This document shows, one piece after another, positions 20,972-32,273 of a DNA stretch of 64,000 nt (positions are counted from its first letter, which is position 1; the number at the start of each line of letters is the position of its first letter). Both the position numbers and the translations under genes were made by a program. This DNA comes from Zarea fungicola (lineage: Eukaryota; Ascomycota; Sordariomycetes; Hypocreales; Cordycipitaceae). The notes under the pieces are model-generated. The model was not told where the DNA came from. It made no database searches and saw nothing but the letters and a program-made list of their open reading frames with translations. The DNA is taken from contig FWCC01000255.1 in NCBI GenBank assembly GCA_900169235.1, positions 1-64,000 of the forward strand, given 5' to 3'.

Positions 20972-23900
20972 GGCGGAGTTTACTGCAGACACTGAGAGTA
21001 TTGATGTTGATGAGTTGCCTGAAGCTGCTGAGGTTGTTGAAGATACTGAGGATGTTGGCAATGGCGACTAGTTATATAGTTTGGATACGTCTCATATGAG
21101 TCCTTGCTCATATTCACAGCCCATAACAAGGCGGGGATATCAAACTTAAGCTCCATTCTAACTAGTGGTGCCGTCTCGTCATCATGGTCCTTGCTCTGCC
21201 ATGTTACGGAAATTTTGTTGCCCCATACATGCCGTGATACTAGACTGACAGACGATGGTGGGTTGAAGATACGCCTTCTTGCAACACGCCTGAGTGACCT
21301 AAAACATCCGATAGTGATTGCCCCAATATTTTACTGGGTACAATCCACGCGAGTGTCACCGTCGTCTGCTGTACTAGCGATAATGTTGTGCCGTGAGCCT
21401 AGACTCATCACCACTTCCCGGAGGTTATTTTGCCAGTGGGGGTCACACTCCGTCATGAGATTTCGGTGTGGCTTGCACACCGATGGGTACTGGAAGAGTT
21501 GGGTCTACAGCGATGGAGAATAAAGTCAATTCTGATGATGAAAATGACAAGAAATGCCCAACTGGGTGACGAGGCGGAGCCTGGTCAGAAGCCACCAAAT
21601 CTTGCCCTACTCTTTTTTCACCCTACAGCGTGTTGTTCCCCGCCTTTTAACCCATCATTCACTCACCTTGTAGCCCCGTCGCTTACATCCTGATATAACT
21701 ATGAGACGGCCTGTTCATGGGGTCTTCCCACCCAGTGTTGTGTTCGTAGAAACTCTCCACTGCCGAAATGGTCACTTGACACCGCCCACATGGCGTATGC
21801 ATGCCCATTTTAGACAAGCGCACATGTAGATATCTGTCTAGGCACGAACTGCCGTTCCCGTGTCTCCTAATCCGACAGATAGCTCTCCACTACTAACCCA
21901 AACGATGAAGTAGATCTGCGTTCGCGGTAAGTGAATACGTTGGGTGCTAACATTCAACTTCTATACGACAAAAGTCCACTCACCATAAATACCGCTACAG
22001 TAAAGAGGAGTCACGTAGACTCAACCAAGTAATATGAGGATAACCATTGGGCATGCGGAACACCACATGAAGATCAATATATGCTCAGGGTTGAGTCGCC
22101 GCAAGTTGTTTGAAGTTTGAACTGCCCGTGAAGCCATCAAATTAGCGTAGACCGGCGCAAAGAGTAGTTTGCATTCACATCGAGACATTGACTCTGCTCT
22201 CCGACCAATTAGATGACGCCCATTCCAATCTTTAGTTTGGTAAGGCTGTGGCCGGTGTAAAGCCACGATACTTAGCCACTGAATCGCTCCCCACTAACAG
22301 TAACGCCAAGCTGACTTGGTGCGTCATCGAATGGTTTTGGAAGCATGCTTTGGACATTTTCCCTAAATACCAACGTAATGGAATGCATATCCATTGGTGG
22401 AACTCGCTTCACGAACTGTGCAAATGGGTGTTTCCCCATATCAAACTCCACTCCCCGTTCTAATGTCGTGTCTGTTGTGGATAGTTGCGATGAATTCAAC
22501 TGTCTGGTACGCTGCAAGATTTTGTCTGAGACAGCTTGCGACGAATACGAGACAGTATCCTAGACTAGCAACTACTAAACTTACACAGTCATGTACCGAA
22601 GTTGGAACACAAAATATGGCCAGTATCATCGTGATTACCTATCGATCCAGTAGTCGTTGTTTTCTTGATGCCACCTCAACATTCTTGAGATAGGCTTCAC
22701 GGAATGGTCTACAGTCTGCTCCAGAGAGGCCACTGGAGCCGTTGGTGGGAAGATGTACCCATACTTCGGACCGATACTGTACTGATATGTCGTCTAAATC
22801 TCATCCCCCCCCCTGTCTTTGACGAGATCAACCCTGCCAGCATCGCCTGTTTCGTTCGACCAAGGGTGTGCGATGGAGACGGGACAGTATGCCAACCGCT
22901 TCTCGCATAGCATCTCCACAGCAAAAGTCGCCCGACGTTTATGTGATGTTATCAACAACTCAGCCATGCAAAGCACGAATAGATTAACATGGGCCGAGTG
23001 GAAAGGGATGTGCTCCACACAAGTGCCGCTATTATATGGGCACAGAGTAAGATTCTAGTTTGGGGTGCTCGTGCCGCCGGCTTACGGTACACGGACGCTT
23101 GCAGATTTGTGGAGGTGGCGAACGCAAGTCCGGTATGTGGAATGGGAAATGGTTCGTTCCGAATCAGGGCTACGGCTAGCCCCCTGCGCGGTATCATCGT
23201 CCGAGGCGCCACCGAAATGCTCAGGCACGTGCTACTCAGCTTCAGTGGTGAAATAAATTTGCAGCCCGCATATTGTCCGTTGGTCAGGTGCTATAGTTGA
23301 AACGATATGGGCGTTGAGGCTCACGGACCATGGCAATACAGGGCAGGGCAACGCATTTGGTGAATTGGTAGCGTTATCATATCGTTGATACTCTCGCGAG
23401 TTTTACAAAACAAAGGCCAGCAAAATTCGTGGCAGAGGGGGCTCGCTAAACCATCCTTCGAAGCCTGAGAGATATCATGGAGGCGTTGTTTCAATGATAG
23501 CAGGGGAAATGGGGCTCAACTAGATATCCACACACGTTGGTCCCGAGACGTGATAGAAAGTGATTCGGAAAGAATCTCGGCGGGAATTTTTCGCCAAAAC
23601 CACTGACTCGAGTCCAGTGGGCCTCAGAGGCATGTTAAGAACGGTCTACAATGGCAGATCTGTAGCCTCGAGATGTAGTAAGTTAAATGACCAATAGAGA
23701 CTCGCCTCGCCTCGGGTGGCGATGGGTCATGAATTGAGTGACTACGGCAAACTAAGGGCCGAGTTGTCCCATGGCTAATGCGTAGGGAAACAAAGATAGG
23801 CAAACGCAATGGCCCTGAGTCATGTGTTGTTTGTATCATAGCAGGTCCATTATCAAGTCAAAAATAGCTCAGCAAGAGGACGGGAAGATCTACATTGGGT

Positions 23901-24673
23901 TTGAGTCAAACATCAGGCAGAATTGGTAGTAGCAGTCGGTGTGGTAAGATTACAGGCAAAGTTTGTATCGCCAGTATTGATAACTTTGGGCCCTTATTTT
24001 AGCATTAAAATTGAACATTAACTTCTTGAGCATAATCAGCCACAGAGCACAAAATGTGTTTCTAGTGCCAACAATAAGCGTGGCGGGTGCACCCACCACT
24101 GCGCCTTGATTTCTCAATTCCTTTCCTTGTTCGTCCTTTTTCTGTAATTGTTTTCTTTCCCATCTCTCCCTTTTCAGCTTGAATCTACCCTTATTCTCTT
24201 TTTCTCTAGTCTGCCCCGCTCCTTTCCTTCCGGTCCTTAAGAAGGTCGGCCTGGTGCCTAATGCTAGGCAGAAATATCTCAAGCGGCTCAGCTTCCAGGC
24301 GGCCATAATAAGCAGCCATCACGATGGGGTTTCTCCGGGTCCCACCAACCAAAACAGAATCCTGGTGCTATGCTTGTCGTTGGAGCCTGCAGCCTGCTGA
24401 CTTGCAAATGAGCTGAAAAAGACCGCAGTCTGCGCCGGCGGAGCTTAGACGAGCACTCACTTCAGGTCACCTTACCCACTCTATCAATTACATCAATATC
24501 AACTATTTGACAGCTCTACATGGTTAGCCTTGTAAGCCTCTTGGCCTTTTATTGGAGAAGTGGAGCGTACTGACCCCCATGGCTTGTGGCTCTAAAATTT
24601 AACAGATAGACCGGGCACACAAAAGACAAGAATATTGCGGGACTCCAGTTGATTGTAGCGGACTGACAGGATA
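20972..24673. other. Long gene-poor interval
   Basis: About 3.7 kb with only short frames and no supported domain. It contains a C9 run at about 22806 and a pyrimidine-rich stretch near 24120-24240. Possibly a decayed or regulatory region. Confidence 0.4.
21073..21078 (-). promoter_or_regulatory. TATA-like element upstream of the secreted-protein gene
   Basis: TATATA about 100 bp before the ATG at 20971, suitable for a core promoter on the minus strand. Confidence 0.35.
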
Positions 24674-25396
24674 ATGAGCGCAGACGCCATCACGGAAGGA
24701 CTAGCAACTGAGAATGCATCACCACAATCTTCCGGTGTGCATGCTGCAGTTCCGTCCCTTCTTTCCCCTCTGCCCCCTCCTCCCCCTCCCCCTCTTCCTC
24801 CTCACCCTGCCTTTCTGCAGGTTCCCAACGCAGTCAATAATCCGAATGCTCCCCTCTCCAAAATCGAAGACGGCCTTTACCTCGGTGATAGGTCAAGCAG
24901 TCTTCTGAGGCACATTCTCGATAAAGGGATTACCGCCGTGGTCTCCCTGGACACGGTACGCGCTGACTGGTGGTTTGCCCCAGACTGGAGGAAGCAAGTC
25001 CCTCCGCCTCGCCACCTATACATTGACTGTGAGGACTCTATACTTCAAAATATCGTCGTACATTTCGCCGATGTGTGCGATTTTATCGAGAAGAGCAGGG
25101 GTCCTGGGTCAGTGGTCCTGGTTCACTGCCAAGCCGGCGCCTCACGATCGGCAACTGCCGTGGTAGCATATATTATGCGCAAGTACCGACTCTCTGTAAA
25201 AGATGCACTAGCGAGAGTGAAGGAACATCGCAAAGTCAACCCGAATAAAAGCTTCATGGCTCAGCTAACCATTTGGGAGGAGACGGGCTACGATGTTTGG
25301 CAGGACGCGGCAAGGACAATTCCCAAGGGTCCCTACGACGCATACCTCACCGAAAGAATAAGCTGGCAACAGCAACATGGCCTAGCCGATGATTAG
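24674..25396 (+). CDS. Dual-specificity protein phosphatase
   Basis: Single exon, 240 aa. The N-terminal 60 residues are low complexity with an uninterrupted proline run (residues about 34-43), probably disordered or an SH3/WW-binding segment. The catalytic domain (DSPc, PF00782) begins at IEDGLYLGD and contains HLYIDCED with the general-acid Asp (about D119) and the P-loop VHCQAGASRSATAV with nucleophile C152 and R158, matching HCxxGxSRS. The C-terminus NPNKSFMAQLTIWEE is the usual end of DSP domains. It would dephosphorylate Ser/Thr/Tyr residues; there is no MAPK-docking rhodanese domain, so it is an atypical small DSP. The neighbours give no clue to its substrate. Confidence 0.92.
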   Translation: MSADAITEGLATENASPQSSGVHAAVPSLLSPLPPPPPPPLPPHPAFLQVPNAVNNPNAPLSKIEDGLYLGDRSSSLLRHILDKGITAVVSLDTVRADWWFAPDWRKQVPPPRHLYIDCEDSILQNIVVHFADVCDFIEKSRGPGSVVLVHCQAGASRSATAVVAYIMRKYRLSVKDALARVKEHRKVNPNKSFMAQLTIWEETGYDVWQDAARTIPKGPYDAYLTERISWQQQHGLADD

Positions 25397-26118
25397 CTAC
25401 GAGAACAGCCTGCAGTAATAACATCCCCGGTCTAGTCACAGCATGGTGCGTTTGATCAACTTGTGCGTATGCATACAGCCAGAGGAAAACCAAGCCAATT
25501 TTGACCAAAATGTAACCATGTTCGGAGATCTACCTCTGACCCTTTGCTTGTGCTATCCCTAGCAAGTAAGCAAGATGTCCTTCACGCTGGCATCCAATGA
25601 CTCCTGTGGAACCAATAAGCGAAAAAGGAAAAGGCAACAAAAAAAAGCCATGTTGAAACTGCAGTTGAAACCAAGTAACTTCTAGTAGTATGCACACTGA
25701 GACAGTTGTATGAGGATCATGAGAAATGCCATGATGCCACTGCGGAAGCACCACCAAATTACAGTCCAGGGCTGAGACACAGATATGTACAGCAAGGGGC
25801 ATCAACGCGGGTGCTTGAATGCTAGATTTCAATTCGATATTATAGATTCCTACTCATCCCTCGTCTCTTGTGTACTGGCACAGTCAGATGCTGTGGTCAG
25901 TAGAAGGCATTCGAAAAGAATGTGTTGTATCAGAGAGAGTCTGCATCCAAGGTTATTCTGGACTCCGGCTTATATACTCAATTGAAGGATTCAGAGATGG
26001 ATTATCCTTGGTTCCTAGGACGACAGAAGCCAGCATAGCAAGTTTATACCTTGCGAAAGATGCGTCGTTAGTCACACCATCATGCGCCTGTATCAATTGC
26101 TTATAAAACAATAGTTAA
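25397..26118. other. Intergenic region
   Basis: No gene seen between the phosphatase and the LTR-like repeat. Confidence 0.4.
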
Positions 26119-26294
26119 TGTTGGTATATCACGAGTAGTTACCAGGACGGTACTGAGAGGGGCGTCTCCCAGTATGTATCCTTATTGTAACGTATTGTGA
26201 TTGATCAAAATCTAGCTACAGGTAGAGGAGGAATTCCTCTTCTATCTATAACAGGAAAAGCAAACAACAAACAAGACAGATTCCTCTTTCCTCC
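26119..26294 (+). repeat. LTR-like dispersed repeat, copy 1
   Basis: Starts TGTTGGTATATCACGAG and aligns along its whole length with the segment at 41384-41572, in the same orientation. Shared blocks include GTACTGAGAGGGGCG, CCCAGTATGTAT, the palindrome-bearing GGTAGAGGAGGAATTCCTC, and TTCCTCTTTCCTCC. The TG start and size fit a solo LTR of a Copia-type element. TGGTATCGACGG at 26313 faintly resembles a Copia primer-binding site, but there is no polyprotein remnant nearby. Confidence 0.65.
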
Positions 26295-26568
26295 CCAGCT
26301 GCCGTGATGGCCTGGTATCGACGGCAGGGGTCAGGCCTCGCAGGAAGAGCTGCTTGACCTGACTCAGTGGTCACAACAGTTAAGAGGCCTCTTTCCTACC
26401 CATAATATGTTTTTAATTGATTATCTCATAATCCATACAGGCAAATTCGCCTGCAATATTCTAAATGTAGTAGTTGACATTCTAATTCTAAGAAACTATG
26501 GTACAGTTCCGAAAAACCTAATGGCTATTCTCTACTATATTTATTTCCAACACCTCCCCCATGTCAAT

Positions 26569-27573
26569 CTAGGGAGCAGGAAATGGAGCGACTGTTCCTG
26601 TAATACCATTAATGATCATAGAGACAATAAGATTATCAAATTGATCATATATATGATAGACTCCCGAAGTAAATCCATGATTTTTGACGTCCGAGAGAGC
26701 GTAAGACATCATTAAACCAAAGTTATTTACTCCATCATTAACACCGCCACTGACCGTGTTATAAAGTGAAATCCAGTTAGGATATACCCCGTTGTTAAGC
26801 TGTGCAACCATCGCAACTACATCAGTAGTAGATCCATCAGGCCGGGCAAGACCATCCCTAAGGATGCCACCATAAAAGCCTGTTGCTGCTCGATTAAACA
26901 TGTTTGCGATGACAAACACGGAGGCATCCACAATTGAGAATTGAAATGGGTGCTGACCAGCTGCGGAGAACCCAGTACCTCGATACATTCGTAAAACTCG
27001 ATTACGAAAATGCTCTGTTCGGACCAACTGACCAAATGTCAAAGCACGCGCGGCAAGGTCATCTGTAGGCTGAGAACCGTTGACTGATGCCTCTGGAGAA
27101 GCTTCAGGGAGGGGGAAGCTCTCAATATCATCGGGCAGTTCCCATTGATCGACGCTGTTTTCGGTAGAACCGATGTCGAAACCAGAAGTCGAGTTGTTCG
27201 AGTTAACCTTGAATCCGCCCTTGCCGTGAACACCGCCTCCCATCCAGCCATTATCGAAATAAAACCATCCATCTTGGCAACGGGCTGCAAGTTGATTATA
27301 GACAACAAGCAAGGTTCGCGCCGCCACAGTACGCCCGTCTGAAGAGATATCAGCTTGGCATGCCTCAAAATTTGTGCCAACTCTACGTGATGGCACATCA
27401 ATCCAATCTTGATGATCTGCGCGGGATAGCGCTTGAAGCATTGACGTATATGCTGTTGCGCAGTGATGATTAAACTTGTTGCCCCTATGATTCCAGCATC
27501 CCATTTTAACGACCGCATTTGCAGTCGGTATGGTTGAAGCCAGAAGAGCGTAGGCAAGAGTTTTCCAATGCAT
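26569..27573 (-). CDS. Secreted protein of unknown family
   Basis: Intronless, 334 aa on the minus strand. Residues 1-20 (MHWKTLAYALLASTIPTANA) form a signal peptide. The first domain (about 23-120) has cysteines in MGCWNHRG, HHCATAY, EACQADI and ARCQDGWF, and ends in GGGVHGKGGFKV, reminiscent of small disulfide-stabilised fungal secreted domains such as Ecp2- or KP4-like folds; this similarity is too weak to assign. A Ser/Pro/Glu-rich linker (SFPLPEASPEASVNG) leads to a cysteine-free second region with IVDASVFVIANMFNRA and repeated Asn/Gly/Val segments (GGVNDGVNNFG) up to the C-terminus. Probably extracellular. Flanked by the LTR-like repeat. I do not recognise the whole protein. Confidence 0.72.
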   Translation of the reverse strand: MHWKTLAYALLASTIPTANAVVKMGCWNHRGNKFNHHCATAYTSMLQALSRADHQDWIDVPSRRVGTNFEACQADISSDGRTVAARTLLVVYNQLAARCQDGWFYFDNGWMGGGVHGKGGFKVNSNNSTSGFDIGSTENSVDQWELPDDIESFPLPEASPEASVNGSQPTDDLAARALTFGQLVRTEHFRNRVLRMYRGTGFSAAGQHPFQFSIVDASVFVIANMFNRAATGFYGGILRDGLARPDGSTTDVVAMVAQLNNGVYPNWISLYNTVSGGVNDGVNNFGLMMSYALSDVKNHGFTSGVYHIYDQFDNLIVSMIINGITGTVAPFPAP

Positions 27574-28252
27574 CTTATTGATTGTTCGTTTGATCGAAAT
27601 AGTTGTAAGTGTGATGAAGAATCTTGGTTAAAAACATACAGTGACAATGGGCATGAGGGCTTACTTTATACTTGATTCCCTGCTTGTATCATTGAAGAGC
27701 TACCAGAATAGGGATTTTTTCTCGTACCCAGTTCACGTTACAAAATAGTACAGGATAGGAGCAGGAGTCATGTCAACGAGCTAGCTACTCGGGCAGCGAA
27801 ATTAAAACCAGCCACTTCCAACTAAATTCTGACTAGTCATGGAGCTTATCTCAAATGTAAAATATATCTCAGAGCTAGTAACTATCTCGGCTTGAACTAG
27901 TCTCAGTATGCTATGCTAGACATTCAACACTCTCATCCGTAGCAAGTGAGGTTCAAACTCTCTCGCCATCGAGAGGGAAATTGCTCGCATACTTAATCAG
28001 GAAACAATATTTTGTAATTATGTAGAGAATAGTCAATACAGCGAGTGGAATCCAAACCTCGGGGGTAAAAATACATGACAGATGAGCCACCAAACTCGTC
28101 ACCATCTCCGCCCCCTGTTTATCATGCTACTAGCAAAGTCGAGTTCATACATCTCTATGAATACTAATCATATAAAAAACTGCGGATGACTGGCTTCGAA
28201 CTAAACTCAAACAGTGCACGTCAGCCTAGCAATGCACTACGCACTACCTGAG
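27574..28252. other. Gene-free interval
   Basis: AT-rich in places; contains only the weak Pol III-like boxes described separately. Confidence 0.4.
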
Positions 28253-28261
28253 TCAGGGGCC
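28174..28261 (-). other. tRNA-like / Pol III-type relic
   Basis: On the minus strand an A-box-like TGACTCAGGTAGTGC (about 28241-28256) is followed by a B-box-like GTTCGAAGCC (about 28191-28201) and then a T6 run (28174-28179), the order seen in tRNA genes or tRNA-derived SINEs. No acceptor stem pairs and the T-stem does not close, so it is not a working tRNA. Confidence 0.2.
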
Positions 28262-28699
28262 AGAGATGCGAGGAAGGAAACAAGTCACTTCGAGCCATGA
28301 TCCACCCGCGGGTATTCTTCTCAATAGGACACAAAAATAACCGTCAAACGGAAACAGGATCTTTGTCTGCATAAAATAAAGCATGCTGGCTACTACCAAA
28401 AGCAAACTTATAGCTAGCCGATATAGCCCCGTGAGGCGTAGACGACACTTACCAAAGGCCTTGACAAGGCACAGCAAGTTTTCATTATCCTGGAAGGCTA
28501 TAGATATCGGGTAGCCGTTGAGGCCTAGACGTCCAACGCGACTACTTGGTGGGAATGGACTGCTGCTGGCTGCAGCACACCCTGTCGTTCTCAGGCCGCC
28601 GCGTGGATTACTATTTTCATGTGCGTACGCCAAGGCTTGAGCAGAACACAGCATCCGCTTGTGGAAATTGGGGTCATTCTCAGCATAGGTGCACACCAT
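28253..28699 (-). CDS. Hypothetical protein, doubtful
   Basis: A 148-codon minus-strand frame opening with ATG. Residues 1-85 have ordinary amino-acid composition and end at KAFG, where a strong donor (GTAAGTG) occurs; beyond it the translation is hydrophobic (LAISLLLVVASMLYFM). No family recognised. It could be the 5' exon of a small gene or chance. Overlaps the Pol III-like relic at its end. Confidence 0.2.
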   Translation of the reverse strand: MVCTYAENDPNFHKRMLCSAQALAYAHENSNPRGGLRTTGCAAASSSPFPPSSRVGRLGLNGYPISIAFQDNENLLCLVKAFGKCRLRLTGLYRLAISLLLVVASMLYFMQTKILFPFDGYFCVLLRRIPAGGSWLEVTCFLPRISGP

Positions 28700-31067
28700 G
28701 GTTGATTACGGCCTTAGTAACAATTGGCTTATTTTAAAGTTTTGAGTGTGTAATATTCCCGGTGATGGAGCCATTGCTTGGTCTCCGGGCTGGTGTACTT
28801 GTAAACCTGCGTTACTCAAAGCACGGGTCAGGAAAATCGGCAATTGAATTCAAGAAAGAAAAAAGGTTGTTTTGCAGGCAAACGTCATAAAAAAGATCCA
28901 CAAAGGCTTTCAGCACCGTCATGTCACTGCTCGGTCTTCTTGTACTTGGAAACTAGTCCTCAGCAACTGAGATCTGACCTGCCTTTATTTCCCAAGATTT
29001 TACACCAACCCCTAATGCGTAAACCGTGGAACCAATGTGTCGCGGGTCTGTGTCTAGTGAGTGTAAACTTCTTGGCGAGGAGGCAGTTGACTCCGGTCTT
29101 GCTGAACCCTTTTAGGCAGGTCGATTTGCTTATACAGCGCCGTGCTTCCCCGCTACTCTATTGTTGATCTGGCGGGTTCCTTGTCATTCACGGGCCGTTG
29201 CACAGGATATACTGATCCAAGCTCAACTGGAAGCTGACTCGAGCCATCGGCTAGGTCGCGCTCCGCCCTCACGTTGCCCAAAACAGCTGACGATTTTCTC
29301 AAAGCAAACTAGTCCATGGATCGTTTGCATAGTATAATGGCTATTACTTGATAAAGATATCGCCGTGCTTACTCGGCTGAAAGTCTAAAAGGATGGTCCC
29401 TTGTGATGTATACTGGTGGTCCATCCACCACATTCCAAGTTGCTTAGTTATGCCAAGTTGCTTAATTATGCCTCAACAAAGTATCAAGTCAGAGCACCAT
29501 TTCAACTTCAATTATGGGCTTCCTTGGCTGATTATTCAATGTTCTATACGACTCAGCATATATACTGCCCATGTTAGCACTATGATGCCAGTCCGTCGAC
29601 ACAAGGGCGCACACTTCAGCTCCTATCTTTGGCTTTACTATTAATATTTTCTGGCCTGAATTGTCATTGTAATCTGATTTGATTTGATGTGATTATTTAC
29701 GCCTGTTTGCGCTCTGGGGTAGGTTGTTAGATATGTTATGTCTTGGACCCAGAAATTATAGGACGAACCCAAAGGGGATAGCTACTTGGCGCGACTGGCA
29801 CAAATCAAAATGAGACCCGAGAGAGAGCCACCATTACCAGTGATCGTCTTTGCCATCGGTAGCCAGTCAGAAAGTACTGTTGACGTTAATTCCGTGACAA
29901 CGGTCATAAAACTACTCTTGAAAACGTTCAAGTGTGCCATGACCTGTCTGCCATCTGGTCTCAACGAAGCCAAAGCACATGGGCTCCCAGTTTGTTACAG
30001 AAGCTTACAAGATTGACAGCGATTAGATGACGATGGCGAGAATAACGGCGAGATTGATGCCGCGCCTGATTGTGACCTCTGTGTTACCGTCTGCGGGTTT
30101 GTATGTGGTGTACAATAGAACCAGTGAAGCAATAGTGTGTACGCCGCGAGCAAACGTTGCTTTAGGATTCTAGTTGTCTCTGTAGATCCGTTTCTCTGAT
30201 GTTTCTAGTACACTCGCGCGGAGACCTAGTTTGAGCCTTAAGAAAAGCTTGATTCTCAACCGACTATAATGATGCCCAAAACAATGAAAGATGCTTAAAT
30301 AAACTTGGATTAGAAATCAAAGCTCAATTTGTAGCCTTTAATTCCCTCGCCTACATCCTCACCTTGTCTTTCCGTCGCCATCAATGATCAGAGTGCATTA
30401 CCGAGCCATGAGGGGGACTTGAATGCAGAACTAAGTATCCAATTTTAATGCAAGCCCAACTCTATCATCCAGTACTAATTTCCTGTGGATGGTTGTCCAT
30501 GGACTGTATCCAATAATCCAACAGAGGTCACCTAGAGGGTATAAGCGGCTAAAGTAGAGAGCGAGACCTGTCCATAGGTGAGCCTTTTAACAAGCCACAA
30601 CTGTAGTAGAAATATTCTAGATATTAAAAAGAAAATTGATCTTTCGACTTTGATGAAAAAGCAATTATTGATCATCAAGTGTCGAATGCCACTTCATATT
30701 TGCAAATGTGTAGCTCCGTTCACGTGGGTCCACTGCCGCATCTCACTGCTAGTCAGCTATTTCCAGTTAATACTCCTACATAGCTACCTATTGGCCTTAG
30801 TATTTGAAACGATTGAACTTTTTCAAAACTTTCATGTCCCAGAGCTGAACGTCACTACCAATGTCTCTTCTCGGGGCCAGACTGAAGTGGGCAATGTAGC
30901 CAATTAGGAGTGAGCCAGTGGGTCGCAGACTAGCACACGTTTGGCATTTTTCGTCGTTGGTGATTCGATTACGTTCAACACAAAACAGACCAGCACGTTT
31001 TACATTGCTCAAAGAGTTGTCCAATCTCGCTCCCTTTATCGGCTGTCCCGCTGTCTACGCCGTCAGC
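28700..31067. other. Gene-poor interval
   Basis: Nothing coding can be supported. An 18-bp tandem duplication lies at 29435-29470. The last 150 bp form the upstream region of the next gene. Confidence 0.4.
29435..29470. repeat. 18-bp tandem duplication
   Basis: CCAAGTTGCTTAGTTATG followed by a copy with one change (TTAATTATG). Confidence 0.75.
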
Positions 31068-32155
31068 ATGGTGTCTACTAGGCTCAGCGTGAGCGAGGCG
31101 ACGGAAAAGCTCCTGTCCACCGCCAACAAGCTGGTTACCAAGGGGAAACTGAGTGATGGCCAGGCCAATCGCGTGGCCATGGCCGCCACGACTTTGGCGA
31201 CGGAGCAGCCGACTGAACGCGGCAAGCGATACAAGACGTTTCTGCGCGACATGCTCAGCGAGTGCGGTCCCGCGGCGCTCCTGGTCTGCGCGGCTGGGCT
31301 GGGCCAGGTACGCGCTGCCACTTTGAGAGCCTCGGAGCGAGGCGACCTGCGCCAAAACATCATGGCCAATGCGGGCATCATCATTCATCCGACTATATTA
31401 GCAATAGCAACGGCAAACAACATACCAAAAACAGTCGAAGGTATTCATGTCTGTAGCCTTCTGCCCACAGTGTCCAATTCTAACACCAGAACGTAGACAT
31501 TGTTCCTCTAAACCCGGATGACTATGACTCCGAGTTTCTAGAGCCACCACACAAGCGTCGTCGAGTGCTGCAGGCTGGCCTTCCAGACACGCCATACGCC
31601 TACATCCCCGGCATGCAAGACACGCACGTCACTGAAAATGCCACGATAGAAGGGGCCACGGCCGTGTTTGGCGAGCGCATGTGCGGCGCCATACGAAAGA
31701 TTCCCCCTAGCCCCGGCGTCCCGTCTAAAGCGGCAGTGACCATGGTGACGCCGAAATGGGGCGAGCCCGGCGATTTCCTCGTCACCCTGAGCATCATCGC
31801 GGAAGAGGTGGACAAGCTGGCGCTGGCGCTGTTCAAGACGAGACTGGTCTGGACGCCGCGCGATTTGCACGTCATTATGCGCGATGGCTTCACCATCACG
31901 CTGTCCAGCTCAGAGGCCAGGGTCACGCTAAAGGGTGCGACGGACAAGAGCATTATTGAGGTTCTGGGCGGCGGCACGTGCAATGCCGTCAATGAGAGCG
32001 CGACGCGAATGCAAGAGGTGAGCGAGGGCAGGTTGCTGACCGAGTGCGTCTCCATGATTCTCACCAAGAAGGGTGCCATTCTGAGTGTATTGCTTGGTCG
32101 CGAAAGCGGACTCGGGATACAGGACATACTGTACGCCGAGACACTGACGCCTTGA
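31068..32155 (+). CDS. Uncharacterised protein with a nuclear-localisation-like basic patch
   Basis: Two exons, 31068-31440 and 31497-32155, with a 56-bp intron (GTATTC..TAG, CTAAC branch site); 343 aa. Splicing joins ..PKTVE-D-IVPLNPDDYDSEF, removing a stop at 31494-31496. The N-terminal 75 residues are helical (EATEKLLSTANKLVTKGKLSDGQANR). After the acidic DDYDSEFLEPP comes PHKRRRV, a good monopartite NLS. The C-terminal 180 residues are a mixed alpha/beta domain with VTMVTPKWGEPGDFLVTLS, LVWTPRDLHVIMRDGFTITLSSS and a helical end. High GC3 and consistent codon use support a real gene. I do not recognise any domain. An 11-bp minisatellite begins 65 bp after the stop. Confidence 0.75.
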
Positions 32156-32219
32156 CACGGGTCACTATGCTTTCACATGAGTCGTGCGACGGTGGTGATG
32201 CTAGCATGTCGATTGGCCC

Positions 32220-32273
32220 GCTGTCATCCGCTGTCAATCCGCTGTCAATCCGCTGCCAATCCGCCGTCAATCC
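32220..32273. repeat. 11-bp minisatellite, five units
   Basis: Unit GCTGTCAATCC repeated five times with small changes (GCTGTCATCC, GCTGCCAATCC, GCCGTCAATCC), in the 3' flank of the preceding gene. Confidence 0.85.

Noticed and set aside
23350..23410. tRNA-like TTTGGTGAATTGGTAGCG stretch
   Set aside because: A-box-like only; no B-box or acceptor stem.
27945..27970. GGTTCAAACTC as the B-box of a tRNA gene
   Set aside because: No cloverleaf can be drawn and no terminator follows at the right distance.
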